From: Hymenobacter lucidus
GTDB lineage: Bacteria > Bacteroidota > Bacteroidia > Cytophagales > Hymenobacteraceae
Length of the DNA: 64,000 nt
Reading direction: 5' to 3'
NCBI RefSeq assembly: GCF_020447265.1
Contig: NZ_JAJADR010000011.1
Span: 41,928 to 105,927, forward strand
Made by a program: the position numbers and the translations under genes. Of the stretch, positions 1-9,051 are shown piece by piece. Numbering within the stretch: position 1 is the stretch's first letter; each line of letters opens with the position of its first letter. The notes below the pieces were generated by a model that saw only the letters and a program-made list of their open reading frames with translations, did not search any database and was not told the DNA's origin.

Positions 1-794
1 CCCGCGGGCAGCTCCAGCAGCAGCCGGTGGGTGGGCAGAATCCGCAGGTCGTCGGCGGCGGCGTTGGTCAGGTACATCAAATGAAAATGCCACGGCTCCC
101 GACCCGAGTTCTCCGGCTCGGCAGCCATGCGGGCCTGCCGGTAGGCCAGGGAGCCTTCGTAGCGGTGGTGCCCATCGGCCAGAATAACCTCGCGCCGGAC
201 CAGCACCTCCTGAAACCGCCGGATAATGGCGGCATCCTGAATCACGGCCAGCACGTCGCGGGCGCCCTGGTAGTCTTCCTCAGTCTGGTAAAGCGGGTCG
301 CGCATGGCCTCGTCGAGGTAGCGCTCCAGCTCGAAGTCTTCGTCGCGGTAGAGGCCGTGGGTGGCGCTGGTCTGGAACTGGGTGCGGGCCAGCAGTTCGG
401 CGCGGTCATTCACGGCGGCGGGCAGCGTATTTTCGTGGCGCAGCACCACGTTTTCGGCCCAGTCGTAGGCCCGGATGTGGCACATGAAGCCCTTGCGGCA
501 ATACTCGTGCTGACTGCCCGGCAGCCGGAAATACTGGTAGTAGGCGTAAATGCCCGGCATTTCATCCTGGCGCAGCACGCCCGAGCTTTGCCACTCCGCA
601 AGGCGCACCAACGCCGCGCCGGCCGCATCCTCACCGCGCGGCACCGACAAATGAATGCTGTTAAGCGGGTTGCGGTAGAGCGCCTCGCGCTGCTTCTGCG
701 ACACGACGTCGAACAAGGGCGAAACGTAGTCGTCGATGTGGGCGCTCAGCTCAGCATTATAGCGCCAGCCGCGCACGGGTTGAATTTCAGCCAA
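1..794 (-). CDS. DUF1015 family protein, 3' end cut by window edge
   Basis: Reading the reverse strand from a TTG at 794 gives a protein starting with AEIQPVRGWRYN, the usual N-terminus of DUF1015 proteins. The frame stays open to base 1, so about 264 N-terminal residues are present and the C-terminus lies outside the window. A DGHHRYE motif (about residue 205) and a late RILPTHR motif are family hallmarks. An in-frame stop lies a few codons upstream of the TTG and there is no in-frame ATG near it, which supports the TTG start. The family is widespread and its biochemical role is poorly defined; some members are annotated as SerK-like kinases, which I cannot confirm here. The long plus-strand frame covering this region is antisense to it. 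Confidence 0.85.
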   Translation of the reverse strand, partial: MAEIQPVRGWRYNAELSAHIDDYVSPLFDVVSQKQREALYRNPLNSIHLSVPRGEDAAGAALVRLAEWQSSGVLRQDEMPGIYAYYQYFRLPGSQHEYCRKGFMCHIRAYDWAENVVLRHENTLPAAVNDRAELLARTQFQTSATHGLYRDEDFELERYLDEAMRDPLYQTEEDYQGARDVLAVIQDAAIIRRFQEVLVRREVILADGHHRYEGSLAYRQARMAAEPENSGREPWHFHLMYLTNAAADDLRILPTHRLLLELPA

Positions 795-932
795 GGTCAG
801 AGAGTAAATTATTTAACATCTATCAAGTAACAGTTAACATTTATCGGGGCACATTCAACACCTCTACGCAGGCCATGCATTAGCGCCTGCGTCAGAAATG
901 ATAGAGGATAAATGTTAATTGATAAATGAGAA

Positions 933-1583
933 TCAAGGGGCCAGACGGCTCAGCGTCCAGCCCTGGCCGGCGCGCTCGTACACAATCCGGTCGTGGAGGC
1001 GGGAGGGGCGGCCCTGCCAGAACTCGACCCGCTCGGGCCGCACAATGTAGCCACCCCAGTGCGCAGGGCGGGGCAGTGGGTCCTGGCCTTCGTAGCGCTG
1101 CTCAATGGCCTTTTCCTGCGCTTCCAGCTCCTCGCGGTTGCCGATAATCTGGCTTTGGGGCGAGGCCCAGGCCCCGATCTGGCTGCCGCGCGGCCGGCTC
1201 TGAAAGTAGGCGTCCGATAGTTCCGCCGGTGCTTTTTCCACCCGGCCTTCCACGCGCACCTGCCGCTCCAGCCCGGGCCAGAAGAAGGTGAGGGCGGCCA
1301 GGGGCCGCTCGCTCAGGTCGTGGCCTTTGCGGCTGTCGTAGTTGGTATAAAACAGAAACCCCGCGTCGTCGGGCAACCCTTTCAGCAGCACCACCCGGGC
1401 CGAGGGCTGGCCGGCCGCATTCACCGTCGAGACGGTCATGGCCGTGGGCTCGTCGAGGTGGGCGCTCAAGGCCTCATCGAGCCACTGCCGGAATTGCAGC
1501 ACGGCATCGGCCTGCACGTCGGCTTCCGAGAGGGTACGCTGGGCGTAGGTCTGGCGCAGGTCGGCTAATTGTTGATCCTTCAT
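933..1583 (-). CDS. pdxH: Pyridoxamine 5'-phosphate oxidase
   Basis: This 216-residue cytosolic flavoenzyme oxidises pyridoxamine or pyridoxine 5'-phosphate to pyridoxal 5'-phosphate using FMN and oxygen, the last step of vitamin B6 synthesis and salvage. Its length matches the E. coli enzyme (218). The FMN-binding stretch SARVVLLKG and the YTNYDSRKG motif are present, and the C-terminus carries the family signature EFWQGRPSRLHDR. The ATG at 1583 begins MKDQQLADLRQTY, a typical N-terminus; a longer frame to 1652 adds 23 residues that do not look like the family. It lies between the DUF1015 gene and the divergent YqgE gene. Confidence 0.95.
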   Translation of the reverse strand: MKDQQLADLRQTYAQRTLSEADVQADAVLQFRQWLDEALSAHLDEPTAMTVSTVNAAGQPSARVVLLKGLPDDAGFLFYTNYDSRKGHDLSERPLAALTFFWPGLERQVRVEGRVEKAPAELSDAYFQSRPRGSQIGAWASPQSQIIGNREELEAQEKAIEQRYEGQDPLPRPAHWGGYIVRPERVEFWQGRPSRLHDRIVYERAGQGWTLSRLAP

Positions 1584-1832
1584 AAGAGTAGAAAACCGCA
1601 AAACAGTAGATTGCCGTGGCTTTAGAGGCGCAAGGTAGTATATTGACCGCACCCTTGGGAACCCGACACCGCCCCGGTAGCGTAAGGGAAAAGCAGAAAC
1701 CCCGCAGCTGCCCCGCCAACCGGCCCGGTAGCTTGTTCAGCCTTGGCTTCAGCCGTGTTCAGCAGTCGGCGCTTTTACGGAGGCGTCCTTTCAGTGGTCT
1801 TCAGCGTATCGTTCACTCGTCAATTTCTTCTC

Positions 1833-2399
1833 ATGCCTCGGCTACGCGACAGTAGTTTATTGATTTCGCAGCCCTTCCTGGGCGACCCGAACTTCGAGCG
1901 GACGGTGGTCCTGATGTGCCGCCACTCGGAGGAAGAAGGCTCGTTCGGGCTGGTGCTCAACCGCCCCTCCAACCTGCTGCTCGGCGACGTGCTGGAGCTG
2001 CCCGGCGGTGATGCCTCGCCCGCGGCCCGCCTGCCGCTGGGCCTGGGCGGCCCCGTGTATCCCGATACGCTGCACTACCTACACCGCCGTGCCGATGTGC
2101 CCAATGCCACCAGTCTGGGCCAGGAGGTGTACTGGGGCGGCGATTTTCAGGTAGTGCTGGGTTTGCTGCTCAGCGGCGAGCTGGGCCCCGACGATATCCG
2201 CCTCTACGCCGGCTATTCGGGCTGGACGGCGGGCCAGCTGGAGGAGGAAGTGAAGGAAAATGTTTGGATTGTCCACCCCAATGCTGCCGGGAAAGTATTT
2301 ACTTTGGATAATGATGCCTTCTGGCAGGCCATTTTGCGGGAAAAAGGTGGCCGCTTCCGGGTTCTGTCCAACTACCCCTCCGACCCCCGCCTAAATTAG
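1833..2399 (+). CDS. YqgE/AlgH family protein (DUF179)
   Basis: The 188-residue product matches the YqgE/AlgH family in length and motifs: LLISQPFLGDPNFERTVVLM at the N-terminus, then GLVLNRPS, LGGPV and a late YAGYSGWTAGQLEEE stretch. The family is common in bacteria but has no firmly established biochemical role. I chose the ATG at 1833 (MPRLRDSS) because a longer reading from 1743 adds 30 residues that are absent from the family. It is followed 65 bases downstream by the DUF349 gene on the same strand and may be cotranscribed with it. Confidence 0.9.
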   Translation: MPRLRDSSLLISQPFLGDPNFERTVVLMCRHSEEEGSFGLVLNRPSNLLLGDVLELPGGDASPAARLPLGLGGPVYPDTLHYLHRRADVPNATSLGQEVYWGGDFQVVLGLLLSGELGPDDIRLYAGYSGWTAGQLEEEVKENVWIVHPNAAGKVFTLDNDAFWQAILREKGGRFRVLSNYPSDPRLN

Positions 2400-2464
2400 C
2401 TTTTGCTTTCTTCGCTGCCGGGCCACCCATCCTTTCCTTTGGGCCCGGCCTTTTCCTCTGACTT

Positions 2465-4954
2465 ATGTTACCTGAAAACGAGAATTCCGCCCCCAACAGC
2501 TCCGATGCTTCTTCGGAGTCGCCGATGAGCATTCTGGAGCGTCGCCTGGCCGAAATCCAGGCCAAGCAGAATCCGGCCGATGCTGCCGCCACGCCACCTG
2601 CTGCGCCGGCTGCAGCTCCCAACGAGCCCGCGCCTGCACCAACTGCCCCGGTGGCTTCTACCACCACCAACGAAATCACCGAGCGCCCCGCCCAGGGTAC
2701 CCCACCCGTAGCCGATGCCCCCGCGGGCGCCGGCACTACCGAGCCCACGGCCGCCGCTACCGAAGCCGCTGCCGAAACCACGGCCACGCTGAAGGCCGGT
2801 GAGGCAGCCGATATTTCGGAGCCTCTGGCCCGCGCCGAAAGCCACTACGGTCACGATAACCCCGGCGTGCAGTCGGCCGAAGCCGCAGTGGCTGAAACGG
2901 CCGCCAGCGCGCCTGCTGCTCCAGCGCCCAGTGCCACCACTGCGGAAGCTGAAGCGCTGACCGTACCAGCCGAAACCACGACGGAAGAAACTCCCGCAGC
3001 GGTTGCGCCGATAGCCGAATCGACACCAACTGCACCGGAGCCGGTAACGGCCGTAAACGAGCCGGTAGTAGCCCTGGAAACCGCCGCCGATATTGAAAAC
3101 GCCCCGGCTGAGTTAGCCGCCCTGCCCACGTCGGCCAACGACTCGGCAGCCGAAGCGGCGCAGGCCGCTGAGGCTGCCCACAGCCCGGCCGCCGAGGAAG
3201 AGGAGGAGTACGTGCCCGAAATTCCGGTGCCCGACTTCACCACGCTCGATTTGCCCGCGCAGGCTTCACACCTGCTGGCGCTGTTGCAGCGCCCCGATGC
3301 CCGCCAGAACCGCAAGCAGATCTTTGACCTGTACCGCCAGTATGAAACCGGTATCAACGCCGACCGCAACGCGGCCCGGCAGCGCTTTACCGAAGGAGGC
3401 AGCGAGGCTGATGATTTTGCCTACACCGGTCCCGAAGGCCACGCTGAGTTGACCAAAGCCCTGCAGGAGTTCCGCGACAGTCGGGCTAAGGATGCCCGCG
3501 CCGAGGACGAGCAGCGCGCCAAAAATCTGGCCCACAAGCAGTATTTGCTTTCGCAGCTGCGCCAACTGGTGGAGTCGGCCGAAACCAAGGATAGCTCCAT
3601 CCGCATCAAAGCGCTGCAGAGCGACTGGAAAGCTACCGGTGCCGTGCCCCAGAAAGACGCTCAGGAAATCTGGAACAGCTACCACGCCCTGCTCGATATC
3701 TATTATAATAACCGCGGCCTGTTCTTCGAAATGAAGGAATTGGACCGTCGGCGCAACCTTGAAGCCAAGGAAGCCCTGATTGGGCGGGCCGAAGCGTTGG
3801 CCAACCAGCCCAGCATCAACAAGGCGCTGCAGGAGCTGCGCCAGCTGCATGAGGAGTGGAAGCACATCGGTCCGGTGGCTAACGAGCAGCGCGACGCCAT
3901 CTGGAACCGCTTCCTGCAGGCATCGGAGAAAGTACACGACCGGAAGAAGGAATTCCTGAACGTGCGCTCGACGCAGGAAAATGCCAATCTGACCCGCAAA
4001 ACCGCGTTGTTGGAGCAAATTCGACCGTTTGCCGAATTCCAGACAGAGCGCGTGAACGAGTGGCGCGCCAAAACCGACGAGCTGCAGAAGTTGAAAGAGG
4101 AGTGGGATGCCGCCGGCCTCGTGCCCCGCGACAAAGCCGAGCAGCTCAACAAGCAGTTCTGGTCGGCCTACAAAGGCTTTTTCCAGCGCAAAAACCAGTT
4201 CTTCAAGTCGCTCGACGAAGAGAAAAACGCCAATCTGCAGCGCAAGCTGGAGCTGTGCGAACAGGCCGAAGCCGCGCTGCAAAACCCAAATTGGGAAGAA
4301 GGCCGCGAAATTGTGATTCGCCTGCAAAAGGACTGGAAGCTGATTGGCCGCGTGCCCGAGAAGCAGTCGGACAAGGTATGGAACCGTTTCCGCACGGCCT
4401 GCGACTCATTCTTCGAGCGCAAAAACGAGGAAGCTAAGCAGCGGGTACAACAGGCTCAGCAAGTGTCGCAGGAGCAGGCTACCCACCTCGACCGGGTAGC
4501 CGAAGCCGTAGCGGCCCTTTCTGCCGATGCCCCCGGCACCCTGGAAGGCTTCCGTCAGCACGTGGAAGAATGGCGTGCCTTCGATAGCGCCTCAGCCGGT
4601 CCACGTGGTTCCAATGAGCGCGCCGAGGAGAAATTCCAGACCCTGATGGGCAACTATCTGGATGCCGTGCCGGGCCTTTCGTACGCCGACCGGACCGATC
4701 TGCTGTTTCAGCTGCAGGTTGAGCGGCTCAAGTCCAGCCCCGATTCGCAGCAGGCTTTGTACCGCAAGGAGCAGGCACTGCGCCGCGAGATTAACGAGCT
4801 GGAAAACGACATTGCCACCTTACAGACTAACCTTGAGTTCTTTGCGCGGTCGAAGAATGCCAGCCAGCTGCGCGAAGAGTACCAGGGCCGTATTGAGGAA
4901 GCGAAAGGCCGCATTGACGGACTGAAAAAACAATTGAAAATTATTCGCGCATAG
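2465..4954 (+). CDS. DUF349 domain-containing protein with Ala/Pro/Glu/Thr-rich N-terminus
   Basis: The 829-residue protein has two parts. Residues about 30-260 are a low-complexity Ala/Pro/Thr/Glu tract, probably disordered. From about 265 onward it is helical with repeated DUF349 units, recognised by recurring patterns such as DWKATGAVPQKDAQEIW, EWKHIGPVANEQRDAIWNRF, EWDAAGLVPRDKAEQLNKQF and DWKLIGRVPEKQSDKVWNRF, each followed by a charged helix. The C-terminus (about 740-829) looks like a coiled coil. There is no signal peptide or membrane segment, so it is probably cytosolic. The role of DUF349 proteins in Bacteroidota is not known to me. Confidence 0.88.
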   Translation: MLPENENSAPNSSDASSESPMSILERRLAEIQAKQNPADAAATPPAAPAAAPNEPAPAPTAPVASTTTNEITERPAQGTPPVADAPAGAGTTEPTAAATEAAAETTATLKAGEAADISEPLARAESHYGHDNPGVQSAEAAVAETAASAPAAPAPSATTAEAEALTVPAETTTEETPAAVAPIAESTPTAPEPVTAVNEPVVALETAADIENAPAELAALPTSANDSAAEAAQAAEAAHSPAAEEEEEYVPEIPVPDFTTLDLPAQASHLLALLQRPDARQNRKQIFDLYRQYETGINADRNAARQRFTEGGSEADDFAYTGPEGHAELTKALQEFRDSRAKDARAEDEQRAKNLAHKQYLLSQLRQLVESAETKDSSIRIKALQSDWKATGAVPQKDAQEIWNSYHALLDIYYNNRGLFFEMKELDRRRNLEAKEALIGRAEALANQPSINKALQELRQLHEEWKHIGPVANEQRDAIWNRFLQASEKVHDRKKEFLNVRSTQENANLTRKTALLEQIRPFAEFQTERVNEWRAKTDELQKLKEEWDAAGLVPRDKAEQLNKQFWSAYKGFFQRKNQFFKSLDEEKNANLQRKLELCEQAEAALQNPNWEEGREIVIRLQKDWKLIGRVPEKQSDKVWNRFRTACDSFFERKNEEAKQRVQQAQQVSQEQATHLDRVAEAVAALSADAPGTLEGFRQHVEEWRAFDSASAGPRGSNERAEEKFQTLMGNYLDAVPGLSYADRTDLLFQLQVERLKSSPDSQQALYRKEQALRREINELENDIATLQTNLEFFARSKNASQLREEYQGRIEEAKGRIDGLKKQLKIIRA

Positions 4955-4996
4955 TTTGGGAATTGTGGTGGAAGCACTAGTTTTGCACCACAATTC

Positions 4997-5069
<73 letters not shown>

Positions 5070-5084
5070 CAAATTGCTTCGAAG

Positions 5085-5119
5085 CCCCTTGTAAATCACG
5101 TATTTACAAGGGGTTTTTT
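5085..5119 (+). terminator. Rho-independent terminator after tRNA-Thr
   Basis: A perfect 12-bp stem (5085-5096 with 5102-5113) around a five-base loop is followed by a run of six T residues. It sits 15 bases after the tRNA. Confidence 0.9.
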
Positions 5120-5340
5120 GTTGGTGTGTCCGCCAGTGCGCTTGTTTCGGCACAGCCCTGAAGTATCGGTCAGTTATTATGCGAAGGATAAGGTGTGGAA
5201 GGCGGGAGGGAAGAGAGGTACTAGCATGCGGGTTTGACGTCTGTAGCAGCGTCTGCGTTGTTGCTGACAAGCCTACCACCGCAAAGGTGGTACGGTGTTT
5301 GGCTAACGGCTCTTATCTACTTACCCACTCTCTCTTCACA

Positions 5341-5799
5341 ATGAAAAACTTCCTTCAAAATGCCTCGGCCACTTTCACCATTGTTTTGCTTCTGGCAGGC
5401 TCCACTAGCCTGCAGGCACAGAACCGGATAGATGGCACTAACTTGGTTCAACAGGGCAACGGCGCATATGTCCAAAAGACGGATCGTGCGCTCTGCATAG
5501 GTAATAGTTTGCTAGGTATTCCAAGTATTCCAGCCAATGGCTGCGTGAATATGACCCAGGAGAAGTTTATGTTTACACCCTCGGGGCATGCAATGGCCGT
5601 CTGGACAGCGACGCTTCCGGAGGCGCAACGCCCAGCTCAGCGCGTTGTGTTTAATTCAACATGGACGGAAACCAATAGTGACGGCGTTACGCGCACCTAT
5701 ACCAACGTAACTGTTACGGAGCCGAACGGTTCGGTAAAGCTGACGATGAATGACAAGGAAAACGGCAAAGGCAAAATGAAAGCTAAAGGCAAGAAATAA
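5341..5799 (+). CDS. Small secreted hypothetical protein
   Basis: The 152-residue product starts at the ATG at 5341 with a clear signal peptide (basic start, hydrophobic core TIVLLLAGST, cleavage near LQA-QN). The mature part has two cysteines in a CIGNSLLGIPSIPANGC segment and ends in a Lys/Gly/Met-rich basic tail (KGKMKAKGKK). I recognise no family. A longer reading from 5179 would bury the signal peptide, so the ATG at 5341 is preferred. GC content is lower than in the flanking housekeeping genes. Confidence 0.7.
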   Translation: MKNFLQNASATFTIVLLLAGSTSLQAQNRIDGTNLVQQGNGAYVQKTDRALCIGNSLLGIPSIPANGCVNMTQEKFMFTPSGHAMAVWTATLPEAQRPAQRVVFNSTWTETNSDGVTRTYTNVTVTEPNGSVKLTMNDKENGKGKMKAKGKK

Positions 5800-5816
5800 C
5801 AAGCACTATTATCAAG

Positions 5817-5850
5817 AAAAGCCCCGACCATCTGGCCGGGGCTTTTTTTA
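5817..5850 (+). terminator. Rho-independent terminator
   Basis: The hairpin AAGCCCCG...CGGGGCTT with a T-rich tail lies 18 bases after the stop of the small secreted protein gene. Confidence 0.88.
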
Positions 5851-6541
5851 TGAGTTACAGCTACTACTTAAAGCGTCTCAATTTCCTCAGGCTTTATTTT
5901 TAGCGCTTGTAATCGGCTTGCTTTATTACTGATAGCCTGCTGGGATGCGTACCAAATAAGCTGAATTCTGGTACGTAGCTCGTTACTTCCTCGGGAACTA
6001 TGCTAATTTATTCTGTGGAGTAAATCCATGTGCCACAGAGTATTAAAGTCGGTAGTTGTTTCGATGACAGGGTGTTATTTATGGCTATTGGTAGAATGAT
6101 AACATACGAAAAAGTCTTGGCTTGCGCTGCCGGTTCAATAACTACTATAATTACGGATGAGCTGGGCTTCCCGTTCAATAACAGCCAGCTAAAGATTCGT
6201 TTGTGAGCATGCTTTTGAGCGAATGTCTTACACAGATAATTAATACAGATGCACTATACTTGCTTGTTACTGTTGTTATGATGCCCATGTTTTTTTGGAC
6301 AAAAGGCACGGAAATAATTTTCTCATCAGCGCCGGTCCAAAGCAGCCCGGCACTATGCAGCCAGCAGCCGTTTCTACCGATTATCTGGCGCTTATAGGCC
6401 TACTTAGTCTATTGGCTACCTTATAATAAGCCGGGGCCTATCTGCCTGATTCCCTTTCAAAGAGCTGTTCAGCTTTTCAATGACGGGCAGTGTTTTTATA
6501 TTCGTATAGCTTAATACTCGCACCCTTATCCTGAAGATCAA
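5851..6541. other. Gene-poor AT-rich intergenic stretch
   Basis: About 690 bases with markedly lower GC than the neighbours. The only sizeable frames (64 residues at 6203-6397 on plus; 87 residues at 6416-6679 on minus) have compositions unlike real proteins and no family resemblance. I see no RNA gene or clear repeat. It may be a decayed or recently acquired segment. Confidence 0.5.
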
Positions 6542-6784
6542 ATGATTATTCCTGCCTGGGTTGCCACTATAGTTAAGGCCTTTACTGCCTTTCTCGAAGC
6601 CGAAAGCCAGCAGCCTCCCTATCCCTTCGATGATAGTGAAGGAGAAACGATATGGAGAGAGTGGGACGATAATCATCAAGGCTCCCTACGCCAACTTGCT
6701 GAAGCCAAGCAAATTCTTAAGGAATCGGAGCAACGGCAGCCCAAGACATCATTAGAAAGCCCCGACTTATACAGGAGCTTTTAG
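6542..6784 (+). CDS. Small hypothetical protein
   Basis: This 80-residue acidic frame starts IIPAWVATIVKAFTAFLEAE and continues with charged, helix-prone sequence (GETIWREWDDNHQGSLRQLAEAKQ). The composition is protein-like, unlike the antisense frame over the same bases. It has no signal peptide or recognisable domain. It is isolated within the AT-rich stretch, and a strong hairpin terminator follows about 160 bases later. It is plausible but unproven. Confidence 0.4.
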   Translation: MIIPAWVATIVKAFTAFLEAESQQPPYPFDDSEGETIWREWDDNHQGSLRQLAEAKQILKESEQRQPKTSLESPDLYRSF

Positions 6785-6943
6785 CTTTTTCACTAACGTC
6801 AGTCAAGCCTGCTTTCGGCTTCAGAGCTAGTAGTCGACAGGGTGCACTACGGAAAAGCTGCTGATTAGCCGCTGAATGAATTACGAAGGGCCATAATACC
6901 GGAACAACTTTGTGACCTTACCAGGTAGTTTGCACCTCCAAAT

Positions 6944-6979
6944 AAAAAAAGTCCCGACAGCAAGGCCGGGACTTTTTTT
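6944..6979. terminator. Bidirectional hairpin terminator
   Basis: A run of A residues, then AGTCCCG...CGGGACT and a T run, form a hairpin with U-tracts in both directions. It lies between the small plus-strand frame ending at 6784 and the minus-strand lipoprotein gene ending at 7038, so it can serve both. Confidence 0.85.
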
Positions 6980-7037
6980 ACTCAAAGCTCCTCAGAAGAA
7001 AACCCGTTGATTAGGTGGAGGTATTCCGGAAATACGC

Positions 7038-7502
7038 TTATTTAATATCCTTGGTATTTACGGTGAGCGTCATCGTGGCACCCACTCCGCTTTTATAGTT
7101 GCCGGGGTTGGCAAGGAAGGTTTTATCCATTATAACTTCGCCCTGCACCTTTCCATCTACCACGAGCTGAGCACCTAGAAACGTGTCTTTGTTGACCGTA
7201 GCTGGCTTCGTGGGAACAGTCAGGGTGACAACCAGCGTCTGAGCATCCTTGTAAGTAAGCGTCTTGCTGGTAGTGCCCTTAGCGTAAGGATCAGGGGTTT
7301 GCATAGCCTGCTGCCAATCGAGGCCACTGGTGGCCGATAAGTCCAGAGAAGCAACAGGAGCCACCGACTCCAGGCCAAGCATAGCGTATTCTACCCAGGC
7401 AGTATGCGCATCCGTGGGAGGATTGGGTGCCGGATCGGGAGTCGAATCTTTACTGCAGGCAGATATGAGCGCCAGCAGAGGCAGGGCATAAATTCGTTTC
7501 AT
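7038..7502 (-). CDS. Putative lipoprotein, hypothetical
   Basis: The 154-residue product begins MKRIYALPLLALISACSKD, a lipoprotein signal with lipobox ISAC, followed by a short Pro/Asp linker (DPAPNPPTD). The rest is Thr/Val/Ser-rich with alternating hydrophobicity (beta-type), without a domain I recognise. It is probably anchored in the outer membrane facing the periplasm or cell surface. The longer frame to 7601 adds 33 residues that would hide the lipobox, so the ATG at 7502 is preferred. It is bounded downstream by the terminator at 6944. Confidence 0.7.
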   Translation of the reverse strand: MKRIYALPLLALISACSKDSTPDPAPNPPTDAHTAWVEYAMLGLESVAPVASLDLSATSGLDWQQAMQTPDPYAKGTTSKTLTYKDAQTLVVTLTVPTKPATVNKDTFLGAQLVVDGKVQGEVIMDKTFLANPGNYKSGVGATMTLTVNTKDIK

Positions 7503-7860
7503 AAGGGAAGTTAAGGATTGTTTTTGGGCTCCCTCTAAAATAGTAACAGAAAGCACCCGGTGGCAAGAGGAAAAACAGCAGCTACCAGAATTAAATTCCA
7601 ACCCAATAGCTCTATGATAGGTAGTATGCAGCTAGTAGATGAGAAGATTAGTTGGGAAAGTAGAGCAGGGGTAACGAACTTCTGTAGGGGCTGTTGCGGT
7701 GGGTCACTTGCTGTTCTTACCGGGTCGGCTAATAAAATAAGAACACAATAATTCATCTTGGGTCAGCCTAGGAATTCGGGCTTTAGCAGCAAATGGGACG
7801 CGGCAAAAGGTATAGTTGATTAATTCTCTAGCTACATAATATAAAAAAGCTTTTTAAAAT
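7503..7860. other. Intergenic region, nothing recognised
   Basis: About 360 AT-rich bases between two divergent genes. Two overlapping short frames (63 residues at 7560-7751 plus, 73 residues at 7535-7756 minus) lie antisense to each other and neither looks like a protein. The right end merges into the promoter of the AT-hook protein gene. Confidence 0.4.
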
Positions 7861-7863
7861 TAA

Positions 7864-7893
7864 TTGAAAACGAAAATGAATCTGTTACGTTTG
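7864..7893 (+). promoter_or_regulatory. Bacteroidota-type promoter for the AT-hook protein gene
   Basis: A perfect TAnnTTTG -7 element (TACGTTTG, 7886-7893) lies 19 bases after a TTG (7864-7866) in an AT-rich context, matching the Bacteroidota -33/-7 arrangement. It leaves a leader of roughly 50 bases before the ATG at 7950. Confidence 0.65.
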
Positions 7894-7949
7894 CGGCAGA
7901 GTCGATTAACAATTGACTCTGCTTTCATTCACCCTTAAAAAACATCAGC

Positions 7950-8201
7950 ATGGCATTAGATTTCAGCCAATTCGAAGAGGTTCTCAAGGCTGCTAAAAAC
8001 AGCGAGGTCGTAAAGAAAGATTTGCGCAAGGCACTGCGGGGTGTTTCCTCTGCTATTAATGCTCTGAGCCAAGCTGTTGCCGAGATGGAAACTGTACTGG
8101 CTGATGATTATCAACCAGCTGCCAAAGTGCGCAAGCCCCGCGTAACCAATCCCAATGGTGCTAAGCGCGGCCGTAAGCCCAAAGCGGCTGCCACTGAGTA
8201 A
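7950..8201 (+). CDS. Small AT-hook-like DNA-binding protein, histone-like
   Basis: The 83-residue protein has a helical N-terminal half (ALDFSQFEEVLKAAKN through about 55) and a basic tail ending KRGRKPKAAATE. The RGRKP core is the AT-hook motif, which binds the minor groove of AT-rich DNA. There is no signal peptide. It resembles small H1-like or nucleoid-associated proteins of Bacteroidota. A strong consensus promoter precedes it and a very long perfect terminator follows, suggesting high expression. DNA binding is inferred from the tail only. Confidence 0.75.
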   Translation: MALDFSQFEEVLKAAKNSEVVKKDLRKALRGVSSAINALSQAVAEMETVLADDYQPAAKVRKPRVTNPNGAKRGRKPKAAATE

Positions 8202-8226
8202 AACGCAGCAGGAGAATTATTTTTCT

Positions 8227-8278
8227 GGCATTGCAAAGAAAAAGCCCCCGGTAACGAGGGCTTTTTCTTTGCAATGCC
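8227..8278. terminator. Very long perfect-stem terminator
   Basis: Arms of 21 bases (8227-8247 and 8258-8278) are perfectly complementary around a 10-base loop and contain A and T runs, so the hairpin could act in both directions. It lies 26 bases after the AT-hook gene. Confidence 0.85.
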
Positions 8279-8432
8279 GCCTAATAGTTATCTGGACTTC
8301 CGCGTAAATCAGCGCTGGGGCGGGAAATAGAACGTCGCACTATAGAATAGGTCACGGGAGGAATACGCTGCTTTTGCCGTTGCTTTTTACCATAACCATT
8401 ATTTTGGCTGCGTATAGGTTGAGTGCGGTTCG

Positions 8433-9002
8433 ATGAATATATCAGTCGCAACTAATCCGGTTCGCACTTTTGCCGTATCAGCAGCAGGGTTTCTTCTCAT
8501 TACTTCTCTACTACTCTCAATGAATTTTTCTTCTTCTCAGCCCGAAGACCTCTTGTTTGATGCCGCCCGCCGCGGCGACGTAGCGTATCTGCAAGAGTTG
8601 CTGGCTGGCCCGTTGGATGTGAACGTGCAGAATGGCAAAGGCTTCACAGCGCTGATTATTGCCGCCTACGACGGGCAGCAGGCAGCCACCGAAGTGCTGC
8701 TGGCTGCCGGTGCCGACCCCAACGTGCAGGATGTAAGCGGCAACACGGCCCTGATGGGCGTTTGCTTCAAAGGTTACCCCGAAATTGCCAGTCTGCTGAT
8801 TGAGCATGGCGCTGACTTAAACCTGCAGAACGGTAACGGCGGTACTGCCCTGATGTTTGCTACGCTGTTTGGCCGCAATAAGCTGGTGAAGATTGTGCTC
8901 GACGCAGGTGCCGATACCAGCATCCGTGACGTGCGAGGCCTGACGGCGCTGGATCTGGCTGTGCAGCAAGGCAATGAGGAAGCGCTTCAGCTGCTGCAGT
9001 AG
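8433..9002 (+). CDS. Ankyrin-repeat protein, probably exported
   Basis: The 189-residue protein starts with a hydrophobic segment (FAVSAAGFLLITSLLLSM, about residues 13-30) acting as signal peptide or anchor, followed by about five ankyrin repeats. Repeat signatures include GFTALIIAAYDGQQAATEVLL, AGADPNVQDVSGNTALMGV, HGADLNLQNGNGGTALMFA and AGADTSIRDVRGLTALDLA. Ankyrin repeats bind protein partners, so no enzymatic role is expected. A start at 8520 would remove the hydrophobic segment; I favour 8433. It is convergent with the gene ending at 9106 and shares a terminator hairpin with it. Confidence 0.85.
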   Translation: MNISVATNPVRTFAVSAAGFLLITSLLLSMNFSSSQPEDLLFDAARRGDVAYLQELLAGPLDVNVQNGKGFTALIIAAYDGQQAATEVLLAAGADPNVQDVSGNTALMGVCFKGYPEIASLLIEHGADLNLQNGNGGTALMFATLFGRNKLVKIVLDAGADTSIRDVRGLTALDLAVQQGNEEALQLLQ

Positions 9003-9051
9003 TAAGCTCTGGTTTTGCTGCGGGAAGGATAGCCTCGCCGGTTACTGGTAG

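Noticed and set aside
27..830. 267-residue plus-strand frame at the left edge
   Set aside because: It is antisense to the DUF1015 gene, whose minus-strand product carries family motifs; the plus-strand product is Gly/Val-rich and resembles no family.
5179..5340. Upstream extension of the small secreted protein
   Set aside because: It would place non-signal sequence ahead of a clear signal peptide that begins at 5341.
6203..6397. 64-residue frame in the AT-rich stretch
   Set aside because: No protein-like features (Met/Cys/Trp-rich, random hydrophobic), no promoter or neighbours to support it.
7535..7756. Overlapping 73- and 63-residue frames on opposite strands
   Set aside because: They are antisense to each other with no family resemblance; neither has a credible start context.
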